A stretch of DNA of 64,000 bases from Blastocystis sp. Blastoise (taxonomy: Eukaryota; Sar; Bigyra; Opalinata; Blastocystidae): the NCBI GenBank assembly GCA_039096225.1, contig JBBPEB010000029.1, positions 124,001 to 188,000 of the forward strand, written 5' to 3'. Of this stretch, positions 24,888 to 38,171 are shown one piece after another (positions within the stretch are counted from its first letter, which is position 1; each line of letters starts with the position of its first letter). Under the pieces are notes generated by a model. It did no database searches and had not been told where the DNA came from. It worked only from the letters and a program-made list of their open reading frames with translations. The translations under genes and the position numbers were made by a program.

Positions 24888-26337
24888 TTATATATTATTT
24901 TCTTGTTCTTGTAATGATTGTAGATATTCATTGAGATTATTCTGTAAGGATGGGTCTTGTAATTCATACGGGTATTGATAAAACATCTGTTCAGCAATCT
25001 GTGTACCGGGATTCTCTTCTAAAACGACATACAACGGTTCTACTGGCTCTTCTATGATTTCTATATCATTGTTTTCTTCTCCAGAAATATTTACATTCGT
25101 ATTTTTTGGTTTTTTTATGATTTCTATATCCTTGTTTTCTTCTCCAGAAATATTTACATTCGTGTTTTTTGGTTCTTTTATGATTTCTATATCATTGCTT
25201 TCTTCTCCAGAAATATTTACATTCGTATTTTTCATTTCTATAGCCAAATTCTTCGGTTTATTCTGTTCACGTTGATTGATTTCTTCACATTTCTCTTCTA
25301 ATTGTTCCATAGATATTAATAATGGATTCATTTCTTTTGAAAATGGAGAGAAATCCAAAATATATATATTATCTTGTTTATCAACATATACATCAAGAAC
25401 AACTATATATACATAAAATGAGAAGAATATGAATATTGATTGAATACTATTTTATATACATACAATTCTCTAATGAAAAACGATCTACAACAATGGTTTC
25501 TACAAATTTCATTAAAATAGACTGTAAATGATCTTTCGATGATTTTAAGAACGAATAATACGTTGCTGAATCTTTCTGAGTTATAGCAATTAAGAAAGAA
25601 TGATATATAAAGAGTCTGAACTGCATAGAAGGAAACATTGTTGCCCATTGTAGTAATATGAGTTGAGGACAGAGACTCTTAGATATTCCATTTGACTCCT
25701 GTTTACATGAATTACTATAGAAATATTTATCATTATTCTTTTTATTAATAATATAATAATATTTGAACAGGGTACATATAAACAAATAGATCAATAAAAA
25801 AAATATACATCTTTTGATAATCACTTTGAAGGATGCCACTACTTTTTAGAAACATAAATACATCTCCTGGAGTTTCACACTTCAAATTACCGGTCATCCA
25901 TAAACAATCCTAAGAATAATTATTATTATACTTATTATTACATGTAGATTATATAGAAAAAAAATGAAAAAAAATACTTTCGGTGAATTCCAATTAGATT
26001 TTGGAAAGCAACAGCCATCTAATTCATTTATTGAATCATTAATCATAATTTCTAAATCTTCAAAAACAGGAGGTTCGACCTCTTCTTCCTCAGGAATATC
26101 TTCATCATCTGAATCAACTGATTCAACCGTATTTGATTCATATCGCGGATCATAAACAGAGGAACAAATCATTTTAGGTAATAAAACACCATCTGTAAAT
26201 AAGTATTCAATAAAATCATCTGATAATGAGATTGATCGAGACTTAATTGCATACTTTTTGAAATAAGGATACCAACAATCGTGTGAACAAGCAAGTAGAT
26301 CCTCATAAGATGATGTTTCGGGTATTCTAGAAGTCAT
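24888..26337 (-). CDS. CDC123: CDC123 (D123) family, eIF2 assembly factor
   Basis: Four exons join in frame: 26337-25978, 25909-25809, 25714-25464, 25402-24888. It starts MTSRIPETSSYEDLL, with the typical WYPYFKKYAIKSRSISLSDD opening, acidic DSDDEDIPEEEEVE insertion, NWNSPKDCLWM, VFMFLKSS, FRLFIYHSFLIAITQKDSATYY and LDVYVDKQDNIYILDFSPFS (the DxxxDxN-like ATP-grasp site). CDC123 proteins bind eIF2-gamma and promote formation of the eIF2 heterotrimer with ATP. The C-terminal tail carries three tandem 21-residue repeats (KNTNVNISGEE...) not part of the family core. It is head to head with DPH1, only 134 bases between start codons. Confidence 0.88.
25035..25235 (-). repeat. three 63-base tandem repeats coding for acidic 21-residue units in CDC123
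   Basis: The word TCTCCAGAAATATTTACATT recurs three times at 63-base spacing on the plus strand; each unit encodes KNTNVNISGEExxDIEIIxxP. In-frame expansion in a disordered tail. Confidence 0.9.
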
Positions 26338-26471
26338 AATGAAAGAAAACAAATAATAAAGAAATGGAAGAAAAATGTTTTGGTTTTTTGTAAATAATAA
26401 ATAAAAATAATTTCGTTGCTTCTCGAAAAGAATCATTAGATATTTATATAAATTACAATTAAAATATATTT
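26338..26471. promoter_or_regulatory. compact bidirectional promoter between CDC123 and DPH1
   Basis: 134 bases separate two divergent start codons, both genes in translation-factor maturation (eIF2 assembly; eEF2 diphthamide). All transcription signals must lie here; no motif is distinct in the A/T-rich sequence. Confidence 0.6.
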
Positions 26472-28341
26472 ATGGAGCAGCAAGAAACACCAAAGATAAT
26501 AAAACGACAATTAGTCAAAAGAAAGGCAATTCCTGAAAGTCTTCTTAATGATCCTGTTTTAAATGAAGCGATTTCTGGTCTACCTACAAAATATAACTTT
26601 GAGATTCCAAAAACTATATTTAGAATTCGTGAATCAAAGGCAAAAGTAGTTGCATTACAATTTCCTGAGGGTTTAATGGTTTATTCTGGTGGGATTGCTG
26701 ATATCTTACATCATTTTACAAATGCTGAAATGATTATTATGGGAGATGTTACTTATGGTGCATGCTGTGTTGATGATTTGACAGCTAGAAGATTAGGAGC
26801 TGAATTTCTTGTTCATTATGGTCACAGTTGTCTTGTTCCCATCACAACAACTAAATTACCAATGTTATATGTGTTTGTCGAAATTAAGATTGATGTGAAA
26901 CATATTGTGGATACTATAAAATTTAATATAGAGAAGAATCAACGAATAGCTATTTTAGGCACAATTCAATTCACAGCAGCCATCAATGCAGTTGCAAATG
27001 AATTAAAAGATATCTATCCTAATTTTATTATTCCTCAAGTATTTTTATTTTTATTTTTATTTATTTTGATTAATTTTGATTAATTTTGATTAATTTTTAT
27101 TAATTTTTATTTATTTTTATATTTGTTTTTGTTTTTATTTATTTTTATTTATTTTTATTATTAATATTCTTGTAATATAAATGTACTTATGTATATAGCG
27201 TAAGCCATTGTCTAGAGGAGAAGTATTAGGGTGTACTTCACCTCAAATAGAGGATGTTGATATTATTGTATTTATTGCCGATGGAAGATTTCATATTGAA
27301 GTATATATATATATATATATATGCTTAATATATCTTATATCTAATTAAATATTAAATATTAAGTATATTCAGTATAAGTATTATTATATAAATACTATAT
27401 AGAGTTGTATGATATCGAATCCTCATATTAAATGCCTTCGTTACAATCCTTATGAGTATATATATATATTCTTATTTTTATAAATATATTCTTTATTCTT
27501 ATTATCATAGTATTATTAAGTATGTAACATATATATTTTTAAAACACATTTTTTTTTGATATATTACAATCATACAATTAAATTATATATATAGTCAAGA
27601 AATAACTCATGAAGAATATGATTATTCTAAAATGATGTCTATACGTCGTTCCTATATATTAAAAGCTTCAAAAGCAAAGAAATGGGGTATTATCTTAGGC
27701 ACTTTGGGAAGACAGGTATATATATAGATTATTATTATTATTCAATATATATATTATTTTTATTATTAGTTAATATATATATATAATCATTCTTCTTATG
27801 CATACATATACTAATTATTCTTATATATATAATCATTATTCTTATACATAACTCTATATATATATAGGGAAATACAGTAGTGATGAATCAAATAGTAGAA
27901 TTACTAAAGAAGAGAAATAAAGAATATATCATTTTATTATTATCTGAAATCACTCCACAAAAAGTATATTATTATAATTGCTATTACTATTCTATATATA
28001 CAATATTTCTTGTATGTAACCATCTTAAATACTTCTTTTTCTACATTATCAATAAATTTATTATACAATTTACTATCTATTTTTCTCTCTCATATCCTAT
28101 CTATATATATTCTATATCTCTATATATCTTTTAGTTAGCATTATATTCAACTATTGAATCATGGGTACAATTAGCATGCCCTCGTTTATCTATAGATTGG
28201 GGCATGTCTTTTGACACTCCTTTTCTTACTGTATATGAATCCTATGTCGCTTTAGGAGAAGTAGAATGGAAAGAAGAATATCCCATGGACTGGTATGCTA
28301 ATGATGGAGGCATCTGGGGAAATAACTCAAAGAAAGATTAA
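26472..28341 (+). CDS. DPH1: diphthamide synthase subunit DPH1 (2-(3-amino-3-carboxypropyl)histidine synthase)
   Basis: Six exons: 26472-27038, 27199-27300, 27403-27455, 27595-27715, 27868-27963, 28135-28341, all with canonical GT-AG and correct phase. About 382 residues. It starts the diphthamide pathway on eEF2, moving a 3-amino-3-carboxypropyl group from S-adenosylmethionine to histidine with a [4Fe-4S] cluster. The three cluster Cys are in their family contexts: [22 protein letters not shown], and [13 protein letters not shown]. The [13 protein letters not shown] form marks DPH1 rather than DPH2. A C-terminal [11 protein letters not shown] tail follows. Confidence 0.93.
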
Positions 28342-29085
28342 TGTAGTTTTCTTATCTTTTTTGTTTTTGTTTCATGAAAAAGTATCATAGCTTTTTTTTA
28401 TCAATTATGTTACATATTCTTTTATTTAAGAAATCAGCAGATAATCTCAAGAATAAGAATCCAGAATATCTCTAAGATTAAAAAACTTTTTTAATTAACC
28501 AAAAATCAGCAAAATCGCGTTTTTCTAACAACCTCTTGCTCATAAACTCTTCAAATTTCCCTTCATATATACCGTTATGCCTAATATTTCTATATATTAT
28601 AGATCTCCATTTTTACCACAAATTTACGAAAAATCTTCATATTAGCCTAACAAATCAGACTTATTTCCTAACGTGAATACGTAAATTCGTTTATCAACCA
28701 CTATTCCTCATACAATCACTTGACTATTTTTTTCTAACACAAAAAGAAATCCTAAACTAAATCCACAAAAGCAAAAGTTTCCATTTTTACAAAAAAAAGA
28801 GAACAAAAACAATTCTTGTCGAAATGAAAATCATGATCATTCCTTTAGATCCAATAATTCTATTAGAAAAATGATGGAAACAATAGTTACTACTGACTAT
28901 TTCCTAGAGCAAATGAATATCATTTTCCCAAGGAAATCCTCATTCTCTCTTCTCTATTTTGGAAAATTCATTTAGGAATGACAGCTTCTTTATTTAAATA
29001 TATACAATCCATTCGTCAGACTTTCCATAAACACCTCTTCTTCTTATAAATATTTCTTAATTTTAGTCATTAATTTATATAAAAA
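28342..29085. other. intergenic, no gene seen
   Basis: AT-rich spacer between DPH1 and the large surface-protein gene on the same strand; less TA-repetitive than introns. It should hold the promoter for the gene starting at 29086. Confidence 0.5.
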
Positions 29086-30084
29086 ATGTTTAAAAGATTG
29101 TTTGTTTACTTATTTCTAATCATCAGCCTTTTGAATCCCTCAGGTAATACGCTTATATACACATTTTTCTAATTATTTTTCTAGTTAATGCTGAGTGTAC
29201 ATCAGGAGAATATGCAGCAACATTAGCTATGACCTATACATCCTCTGCAAATCAGCAATCATTTGATATTTGGAAGGATGCATACACAACTGGTTCTATT
29301 ATTTTTTCTTTAGAAGGTACAACGGCTGATAATAATAATGTCAGATACTATGATTTATGTTTGTCTTCTTCTAATTATGTGGTTCATATGAAAGACAGGT
29401 ATTTTTTATTTTTTGTAATAATTGTTTTCTAAAGTTGTGTTTTTAGTATGACTTATATATGCTTTTATATAGTGGAGGTAATGGTTGGGGTAATGGAGTG
29501 AGTTTCTCCTATATGACTATATATTATAGAGGTATTATTGTTTTTCGAGGTGGATTTGAATATGTTGCTGGAAACACATATAAAGAAAAATTTGATTCAT
29601 TTAAACGTATATCGATGTGAATTTATGTTTCTTGATTATGAATACTATTAATTTTTAAATATATATATATATTTTAAATAGAAAATAATAAAAATTCAAG
29701 TTATATATATATTTGTATAGCTTCTTTTATTATTCCTTTTGGAAGTATATGGAAATATTCTGATACTATTCAATCCGGTTCAGGTTGGCAATTAACAAAT
29801 TATATAGATTCAAATTGGTCTACTGCGAATAGTAATCTATTTCCAGCTTTTAGTTCAAATATAAGATATTATCGATATACTTTAAATTATGGTGATAAAA
29901 CCCAAGTAGGTACTTATATTATATCTATAAAAACAAATCTTGGTATTATTGTATATATTCAAGGAACAAAATTATATGAATTTAACTTACCCTCGTATGT
30001 TCAATATATTTTATATTTTTATTTTTTATATTTATATTTTTATATTTATATTTTCTTATTATATATATATATTGTATATATTTG

Positions 30085-30125
<41 letters not shown>

Positions 30126-31179
30126 ATATAGTGGTACAATAACATCATCATCAAACGCATTATCTAAAGAACAAACAGATTATTATAGAACGTATGTTAT
30201 TTATATATATATATATATAGAATTATTTCTTAGTATACTATTATTATACATTTATATATATGTATATATAGTATGACAGTTCCTCGATCTTTGATTATGG
30301 ACTCTACAAGTATAACTATATCTATAGAGATTCATCGAGAAGTAAATCCTGCTGATTCCAACGATATATTTGACTGTGGAGCTTCTATTCTATCTGTTAA
30401 TCCAAATGGTATATATATATGAATAAATTTATTTCTTTAATAGAAGTATTCTCATATATATAAAATAATAATAATATTCTTATTATTCACATTATTATCA
30501 TTAATATTCTTATTATTCTCATTATTATCATTACTATATACTTATATAGAGAATTCAAAACAGAGATTAATAGATGGAACAGTATTATCTTCTCCTGAGG
30601 GTTTAAATGCTAATTTTTATGGTTCTAAAATATTTGATGAAAACACACTTAGTTATTATTATACTACTCAAACAGATCATCCAGCTATAATTTATTCTCT
30701 TCCTAATCATAGGTATATAGTTATTATTATTATTATTTTATTTTATTTACAGTATTTAGTATATAATAATAATAATATTATTATTATTATTAGTATTTCT
30801 TTTTATATATTTCACATTCAATCTATAAAGACTTATTAATTGTATTACATATATTTCATGATGATTTTATATAGTTGTGAATGGGTGAATGGTTATAGTA
30901 TAAGTACTGCATTAATCACTACTTATGGTGATCCTACAGGATGGAAGATCTCTGCTGCTAATTATATGGATCCAAACATTAATCCTACTACTTCTTCTTC
31001 TACTACTACTACTACTACTACTACTTGGATTGAACTGGATACTAAAGATTATATAAATTGGGAAGGAAGAAAAGAATATAAATATATGTCATTAAGATCA
31101 AATCAACAATGCTATATGGCCTTCAAATTAGAAATATGTATATTGATATTATATTATTTTAAAATTTATTCTATTTATT

Positions 31180-31214
<35 letters not shown>

Positions 31215-34200
31215 TTTTATTTATTTTATTTATTTTATTAATGATACTATTAAATATATAATATATAGTAGGAAGTACAGTAGCTAATAGAATCTCATTA
31301 TCTACATTTACTCCTTATATATCAAATATAAATGAAATTCCCACGGGTCTTCAATATGAATCATCTACTATCACTGCTTATAAAGATATTACTGCTGTTA
31401 GTATATACCCTATTTCTTCAGGATATACCTCTTATTCTATTACTCCTTCTCTCCCCGCGGGACTGACATTTAGTCCATTTTCCGGATCCATCACAGGAAT
31501 AACATCAACTGATCATTCAGGTAGTTATACTATTACTGCTACTAATATTATTAATCAACAAACATCTACATTTATTCTTAATCTTATTATTACTGGTATA
31601 TTTTCATATATTTTATTTTTTATATTATTATATCTAAATTCTATATAATAATAATAAATGTAATAATAATAATAATAATAATATATATATATATATATAG
31701 TGTGTTCTCCTCCTACAAACATAGCACTTCGTCTTCGTAAAATCAATAAACTACGTGCTTTTGATGAGTCTTATACTATATATAATACAAATAATGAATT
31801 AGTGTATGCTTCAACTTATTTCTTAAATAATATTGATCATACAACATATTTATGTCTTCCAGCTTCTACTTATAAATTTATTGTTTTTGATATTTATGGA
31901 GATGGTTGGGCTGATGGTTCTATGTTATATATAGATTATTCTACAGGTGAAGGTGATTGGTATACTGCTGGTAAAATATATGATTATCAATCTGGTGATC
32001 GAACTTATTATTTTAATATGAATTATCTTATTAGTCCTCAATCTACTTCTTGGACTTATATACAAGGAAATATTCCAGTTAATTGGAATAATATTGCAGA
32101 TCCCTCAGGATTCTCTAGTTTCCCTATTGTATCTCGTCCTACTAGTACTAGTCCAATATGGTTATTTAGACATACATTTAATATGAATACTAAACAAGAT
32201 TATACTTCTTTTGAATTAAGAATAAAAACTAGATCTGGTTATGTTGTTTTTATTAATGGTATTGAAGTATTCTTATATAAGCTTTCTTCTAGTACAATTA
32301 CTCTTAATAGTATTCCTATAAATACGGAAACTACATCTACATATAGAACTATTACTGGTTCTCTTAATTATCTTGAATTATCAACAAATACTATTGCTAT
32401 TGGTATAGTAAACTCTATGAATAATAATCCATCTACTATTGATTTTGATGCTTCTTTTCAATTAATTCGTTCTTATGGACAAATAGGTCGTTCGTGGGAT
32501 ATTACTTCTACTTCTTCTCCTGTTACTGATACACTTATACATTTATTTGATTTATCAACTTCTACAGATGCTTTATTTACTACTATCGGAAAAGGATCAG
32601 CATCTATACTTATCAATTATGGTCTACATCGTGCTGAATTTATTAATAAATATTGTTTTACATCATCATCCTTAATATCTTCGTATGATCCTTCTGATTG
32701 GCAAATCTTTGGTTCTATGGATGGAACACAATTCACTTCATTGGGTAGTGTAACAAACGCTTATTTTTCTTCAAGAAAACAAGAACGATGTTTTTATTTA
32801 CCTAATAATAATCATTCATGGACTATATATAAATTTGAAATAACAGAACCTGCTTCTACTTTAATTTCAAATTATCAATATTCTCTTAGTCAATTATCTT
32901 TAATAACTGTAGATATCTCTTCATTAGTTCCTCCTATATTTAATTTTAATCCTAATACTATACAAGGATATATCAATGTCCCTTTTCCTGATGTTACTCC
33001 TTCTTCTTCTCTTTATGGTAATTATCGTATTACTCCTTCTCTTCCTTCTCCTCTTGAATTAGATACATCTACAGGTTCTATTCGTGGTATACCCACTATT
33101 TCTATGTCTCCTACTATTTATACGATTACTGCTACTTCTCCTCAAGGTATTGATTCTACTACAACACTTACTGTTTCTGTTACTAGTTGTATATCTCCTA
33201 ATATTATGTTTTCTTTACTTATTAAATCAGGTAATGCAGGAGATGAAATGGGATTTACATTAAGAAATAAAGAGAATAGTACTTTATATACTAAGAATGG
33301 ATTTACAAATAATCAAGAGAATTATTATCCATTTTGTGTTCCTTATGGTTTATATACATTAGATTTAACAGATAGTGGACATAATGGATGGGATATAGGA
33401 TATTTCCGTGTTCTATTAGAAGATTCTACTAGTATTCTACAAGGATCTTTAGGTGAAAATGAATCTTCAAAATCATTTCCATTATCTATTGGTTATGTAA
33501 TTACTCCTATACATAGTGAATGGAAATATTATAATAATGGAATACAACCTAGTAATGGATGGACTAATTTATTATTTGATGATTCTCATTGGATGACTGC
33601 TACTCCATTAACATTTGGTTCAACTAATGGAAATACAGTATATTTCCGTCATTTATTTACTTTAGATAATATAAATACATATGCTTCTTTATCATTTAAT
33701 ATTAAGAGTCGTTATGGATTTGTTGTCTATATAAATGGTGAAGAGCAATATCGTAATAATATGCCCGAAGGTATTATTCAATATAATACAGTAATTCCTT
33801 CAATTTTAGAGGAATCTGATTATTATGGTACATCTATACCTATATCTTTTAGTAATATAATTAAAGGTGATAATGTAATAGCTATTGAAGTTCATTATAA
33901 TAAAGATACTAATTATATAGTAAAAGATGTTGAATTTGATGCGAATGTATTATTAGTTGCTGATAATAGTTATCGTATTATAGATGGTATAGGATCAAGT
34001 GATTTATCTACAGATACAACTATTTCAAATGTATTTGATAATATAAAAGGATCTATATATGTATCTCCTTCTCGTTGTGAAGGAACTACAATTATTTGGA
34101 CATATAATAAGAATCGTAAAGAGTATATCTCTTCCTATTCAATAATTACAGGTCCAAATTGTAATAGTCGTCATCCTTCTGGTTGGATAATACAAGGTAG

Positions 34201-35035
34201 TAATGATAATATTAATTGGTCTACATTATCTATTCAATCAGGTCAAAATACTCAATATTCTACAGAATATATTTATGATTTCTATAATAAACAAGTATAT
34301 AATCAATATAGAATGAAAGTAACTGAATGTAATAATAGACCAATACAAAGTGAAAATATGAATTTAGAATTAAATTGTGAAACTATAACGGGTATACAAG
34401 GATTTCAATTAGCTGAATTAGGTTTATATGCTAAACAAATTACATTATCTTGTTCTTCTATAGATGGCTTTGATGGTGCTATTGAAGGACAATATGCATA
34501 TAAGAATTGTCCTACTTATTATGAAGGTAGAATAGAAGCTCTTTGTACTCAAGGAATTCTTGGACAACCTATATCGTACTGTGTTCCTCAAATCCCTCTT
34601 AATATTATTTATCCTCAAAAATCTATAGTTCTTCATATTGGAGAGTCTATTGAATATATACCTATTATTCAAGCTGTTAATTATACTATGAGTATTTCTC
34701 CTTCTCTTCCTACAGGATTAATATTTGATACTATGACAGGAACAATTAGTGGAATATCGAATACTATTTATAATTCTACTATTTATACAATTACATGTAC
34801 AAATAATGCTGGTTCTATATCTACAGAGATATATATACAATGTATTCAAAGAGATAGTTTACCCTTATGGGCATGGATTGTTATTATTCTTCTTTCTCTT
34901 CTTATTATATGTACTATTGTATTTTGTATTTGTATTCGTATGAAATCAAGAAATAAAAAGTCACATATTAATATAGAAAAAACAAAACAAATAAAAAACA
35001 AAGAAAAAGGAAAAAAACAAATAGCTAAAATATAA
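29086..35035 (+). CDS. large type I surface protein with discoidin-like, galactose-binding-like and He_PIG modules
   Basis: Signal peptide MFKRLFVYLFLIISLLNPS in exon 1 (29086-29143), then exons 29185-29398, 29473-29606, 29682-29994, 30132-30191 and several short ones up to the 3.3-kb last exon 31699-35035. The ectodomain repeats a set: CxxxxYxFxxxDxxGDGW modules (GNGWGNG; YGDGWADG; HNGWDIGY), W-x-Y...GW...DDSxW jelly-roll modules (SEWKYYNNGIQPSNGW), F5/8-type discoidin segments (IIQGSNDNINW, FQLAELGLY) and He_PIG Ig-like modules (SLPTGLIFDTMTGTISGI). A single TM helix (PLWAWIVIILLSLLIICTIV) and a Lys-rich tail end it. About 1,600 residues. It is a paralogue of the partial gene at 3-1775. A role in adhesion or glycan binding is inferred from modules. 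Confidence 0.8.
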
Positions 35036-35537
35036 TATGTATATATATATATTTTTTTATCATTATATGTGTATATCATTTCTTTATACTATGAATATAG
35101 TTAATCTTATATGTTTCATGGGGGTTATTATTCTAAATATATATATTTTATTTCATAAAATATTTGTTTTGTTGAAATTTGAATGTTTATAAATAATGAG
35201 AAGAGTAATATTACTGTATATATATTATGATTAGTAAAAACCATTCATAAATAAAAACAATATCATAACAAAACAATAAAATAAGCATAGGATAAAATAA
35301 AACAAAAAAATATATATATGCTTAAAAGGAAGATTGATTTTAGACTATTGCTATGCATAATCATATATATATAAATATATAATTGATTAAGCAAATGATA
35401 ATAAAATAATAATCACCAACATAAAATCTTATTTATAAAAAACAATAACGACAAAGTGAATCAAATGATATAGTTAACTAATAATATAATATATAGATAT
35501 CAAGTATCAAATGATAAAAAGATAATGTTTATATTAT
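35036..35537. other. convergent intergenic spacer
   Basis: Between the 3' ends of the surface-protein gene (plus) and the tetraspanin gene (minus). Nothing coding seen. Confidence 0.5.
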
Positions 35538-37083
35538 TTAAAGAGCAGGAGGAATATAAACACCTTGTTGATTCTGTTGTTGCATGGCATACATACTTTG
35601 TTGGGTAGGTACAGGTTGAGCACTCATAGGTTGACCGGGCATATTTTGAGCGGGCATAGCATAAACAGCAGGTTGACCTTGATAAACAGGTTGATTAGCA
35701 TTATAAACAGGAGCAGAAGGAACATTAGCAGGTACAGCATAACTATATGTATTAAGTTTTCTTCTAGAAATATCAGTCTTCTTAGCATATATCCACATAA
35801 GAACAATGAAAATGATCTATATATTGTGATATTATATTATTATTATATGTTATTAATATATATATATATATATATATATACACCAACAACAAGACAAACT
35901 CCAAAGACAGCAGGAAGATTACCAATAACATTAGTTATATAGTAAATATATTAAAGAGAATTATATAATAAATTTATAAGAATAAATAATGTTAATAATA
36001 TTATTATATATATGTTGAAAAAAAATAAAAATAATAAAAAAAATAGAAAATAATAAAAATAATAAAAATAAAATAAAAATAATAAAATAAAAATAATAAA
36101 ATAAAAATAAACTAAATATATAGAATAATAAGGATATATTAAGACCAGCAGTATAGCAAACAGGAGTAGAAGCAGTAGCAGTATCACAAGCAGTAGAAGC
36201 ATATTTAGTTCCTTTACCAAGTTCATCAGTAGTAGATAAGAAACCACAACATTTTAAAGCAGAAGATATATATATATATAGAGTAATTATTAGGATATAT
36301 TATAAATAATGTTTAAAAAAATAATGAATGAAAATAATACTATAATAATAATAATAATATAAACATAAAGTAATACCAATATAACTTTGAATATATTCAT
36401 CTTCATCAGCAAATTCTTTAATAATAGAATCACGAATTTGAGTAGCAACATTATATACATCAGGATCACTAAGGTTATATATATATTATAATAATAATAT
36501 AATAAACATAATAAAAATAAAAAATAATAAAAATAAAATATAATAAAATATAATAAAAATAAAAAATAATAAAAATAAAAAATAATAAAATAAAATATAA
36601 TATATACATTATAATAAACAAGTGTATTCTTTAAGTTAATGGAAGAACTGAGACTAGCAATGAAACCGATACAATCAAGAATCATAATGACAATGTACTA
36701 TAGAAAAATTTGAATAAAAAAAATATTTATAATATATTATTATTTGAGAAATAGAAATGATAAGCAAAAAAAAACATACGAAAATAGAACAGCAGTTGCA
36801 ACAGCATTGAGCAATACTTTCACAAATGATAGAGAAAAGACACATACCAAAAACAGCATAGAAACCAATGATAGCAAAAATAGCAGGGACAAGACTATCG
36901 AAATTACTAACTTCGACGGCAGCAGTAGAGATTGTGTTGATCATAACGATAATTCCAATGATGCAAATAGCAAGCATAACGCAATGGACGATGATAAGGA
37001 TCTTATACCATTTATTTTTTATACAAATACATAAGAACTTATTGTATCTATGTAAATATACTTTCAGAAGGTTCGGGGTTCAT
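35538..37083 (-). CDS. tetraspanin
   Basis: Supported exons on the minus strand: about 36990-36780 (helices 1 and 2), 36697-36608 (helix 3), about 36470-36377, about 36266-36138 (large loop), 35941-35882 (helix 4) and 35816-35538. Helix 1 is KWYKILIIVHCVMLAICIIG, and the large extracellular loop has the diagnostic CCG motif (ALKCCGF) with two more Cys (TACDTA, PVCYTAG). The C-terminal cytosolic tail is Pro, Gln, Ala, Met-rich (QPVYQGQPAVYAMPAQ) and ends VYIPPAL. Tetraspanins organise membrane microdomains and trafficking. The start codon (candidate ATG at 37083) and the boundaries of the two loop exons are unresolved with GT-AG rules. The intron before helix 4 is U12-type AT-AC. Confidence 0.78.
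35942..36137 (-). other. U12-type (AT-AC) intron in the tetraspanin gene
   Basis: On the minus strand it starts ATATCCTTAT right after CTT AAT and ends TTTAC before TAT ATA ACT (phase 0 to phase 0). A branch-like TCTTTAAT lies about 10 bases before the end. There is no AG acceptor in the region just upstream of the exon. Confidence 0.75.
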
Positions 37084-37801
37084 TTTAATAGTAGGATATA
37101 AAATAAAAAATATTTGAACTTTTATTTCTTGGCATCTTTCCTAACTGTATGAAAAATCCAACTGTTTTTTTTTGTATACGTTTAAAAAAGGCAATTGCTG
37201 CAAGAAAAAAGAAACAAAATATTATTCGTGATTATTGTTGTTAATTTACTAGTAATAAAAGAATTCCCAAATTAAAAAGAATGTGGAAAATGATAAATTG
37301 CTGGCAATTGTGGAAAAACCAATTTGTGGAACGAAGCAGGAAACTAGCCAATAAATTCGTTTAGAAGTGGACTCATTATCAAGCTGAATTTATTAAAACA
37401 CGATTGTTATTTATATTTCTTAATTTTTCTGAAAAATGTTGAAATAAATGTAATTAAAATGGAAATTGTTTCTGTTACTTGTTTAAATCAATATAGATGA
37501 TAGATAATATATGTTGATGATGTTCAAATTAAGATATAGACGTAAATTATAAGTTTTAGTGCGAATTAATGTATAATTATGTATATAATTCGGAATAATG
37601 AAGAGTTATTGATAGCAGAAATATGTGAAACATCTATGATTGATATGCTAAAATAAGAATCATAATAAACAAAAGAATAGCGTTGTTTGTTATCTAAAGA
37701 AAAAGAAAGCAAAAAAAGAATAAAAAAATATTTATATAAATAGATGTATGAATGAATTATATAAATAAACTAAAAGAAATAAAAAGTGGTTTTCATGAAG
37801 T
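37084..37801. other. intergenic, no gene seen
   Basis: Upstream side of the tetraspanin and downstream of the hydrolase, both on the minus strand. No coding signal recognised; the missing first exon of the tetraspanin may lie in the left 100 bases. Confidence 0.45.
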
Positions 37802-38113
37802 TTAAAAATGGATTTCCTTTCCTTCTGCATGAAGAGCAATTGAATAGGTTAAGGTTTCTAAAAAATGAGTTTGAATGACTAATAAAATATATTGTATTAT
37901 AAAAAAAAATAAATAAAAATAATAGAAAAGGATATGATTGACATAATAAATAATTTCAGTATTAATCTTTTTATAAAATGAGCAAGAATTCCAAATTCCA
38001 TGAACTCCCCCGCGAATAAGAGAATGTTTTACAGGAACATTCGCTAACTATATAATAAAAAATAAGTAAACAATTAAAAAGATTAATGAATATATTAGTT
38101 TATAGTTAATGAA

Positions 38114-38171
<58 letters not shown>

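Noticed and set aside
35951-36247. Hydrophobic 98-residue minus-strand frame in the tetraspanin gene
   Set aside because: Off-frame shadow of the loop exon running into the AT-rich intron.
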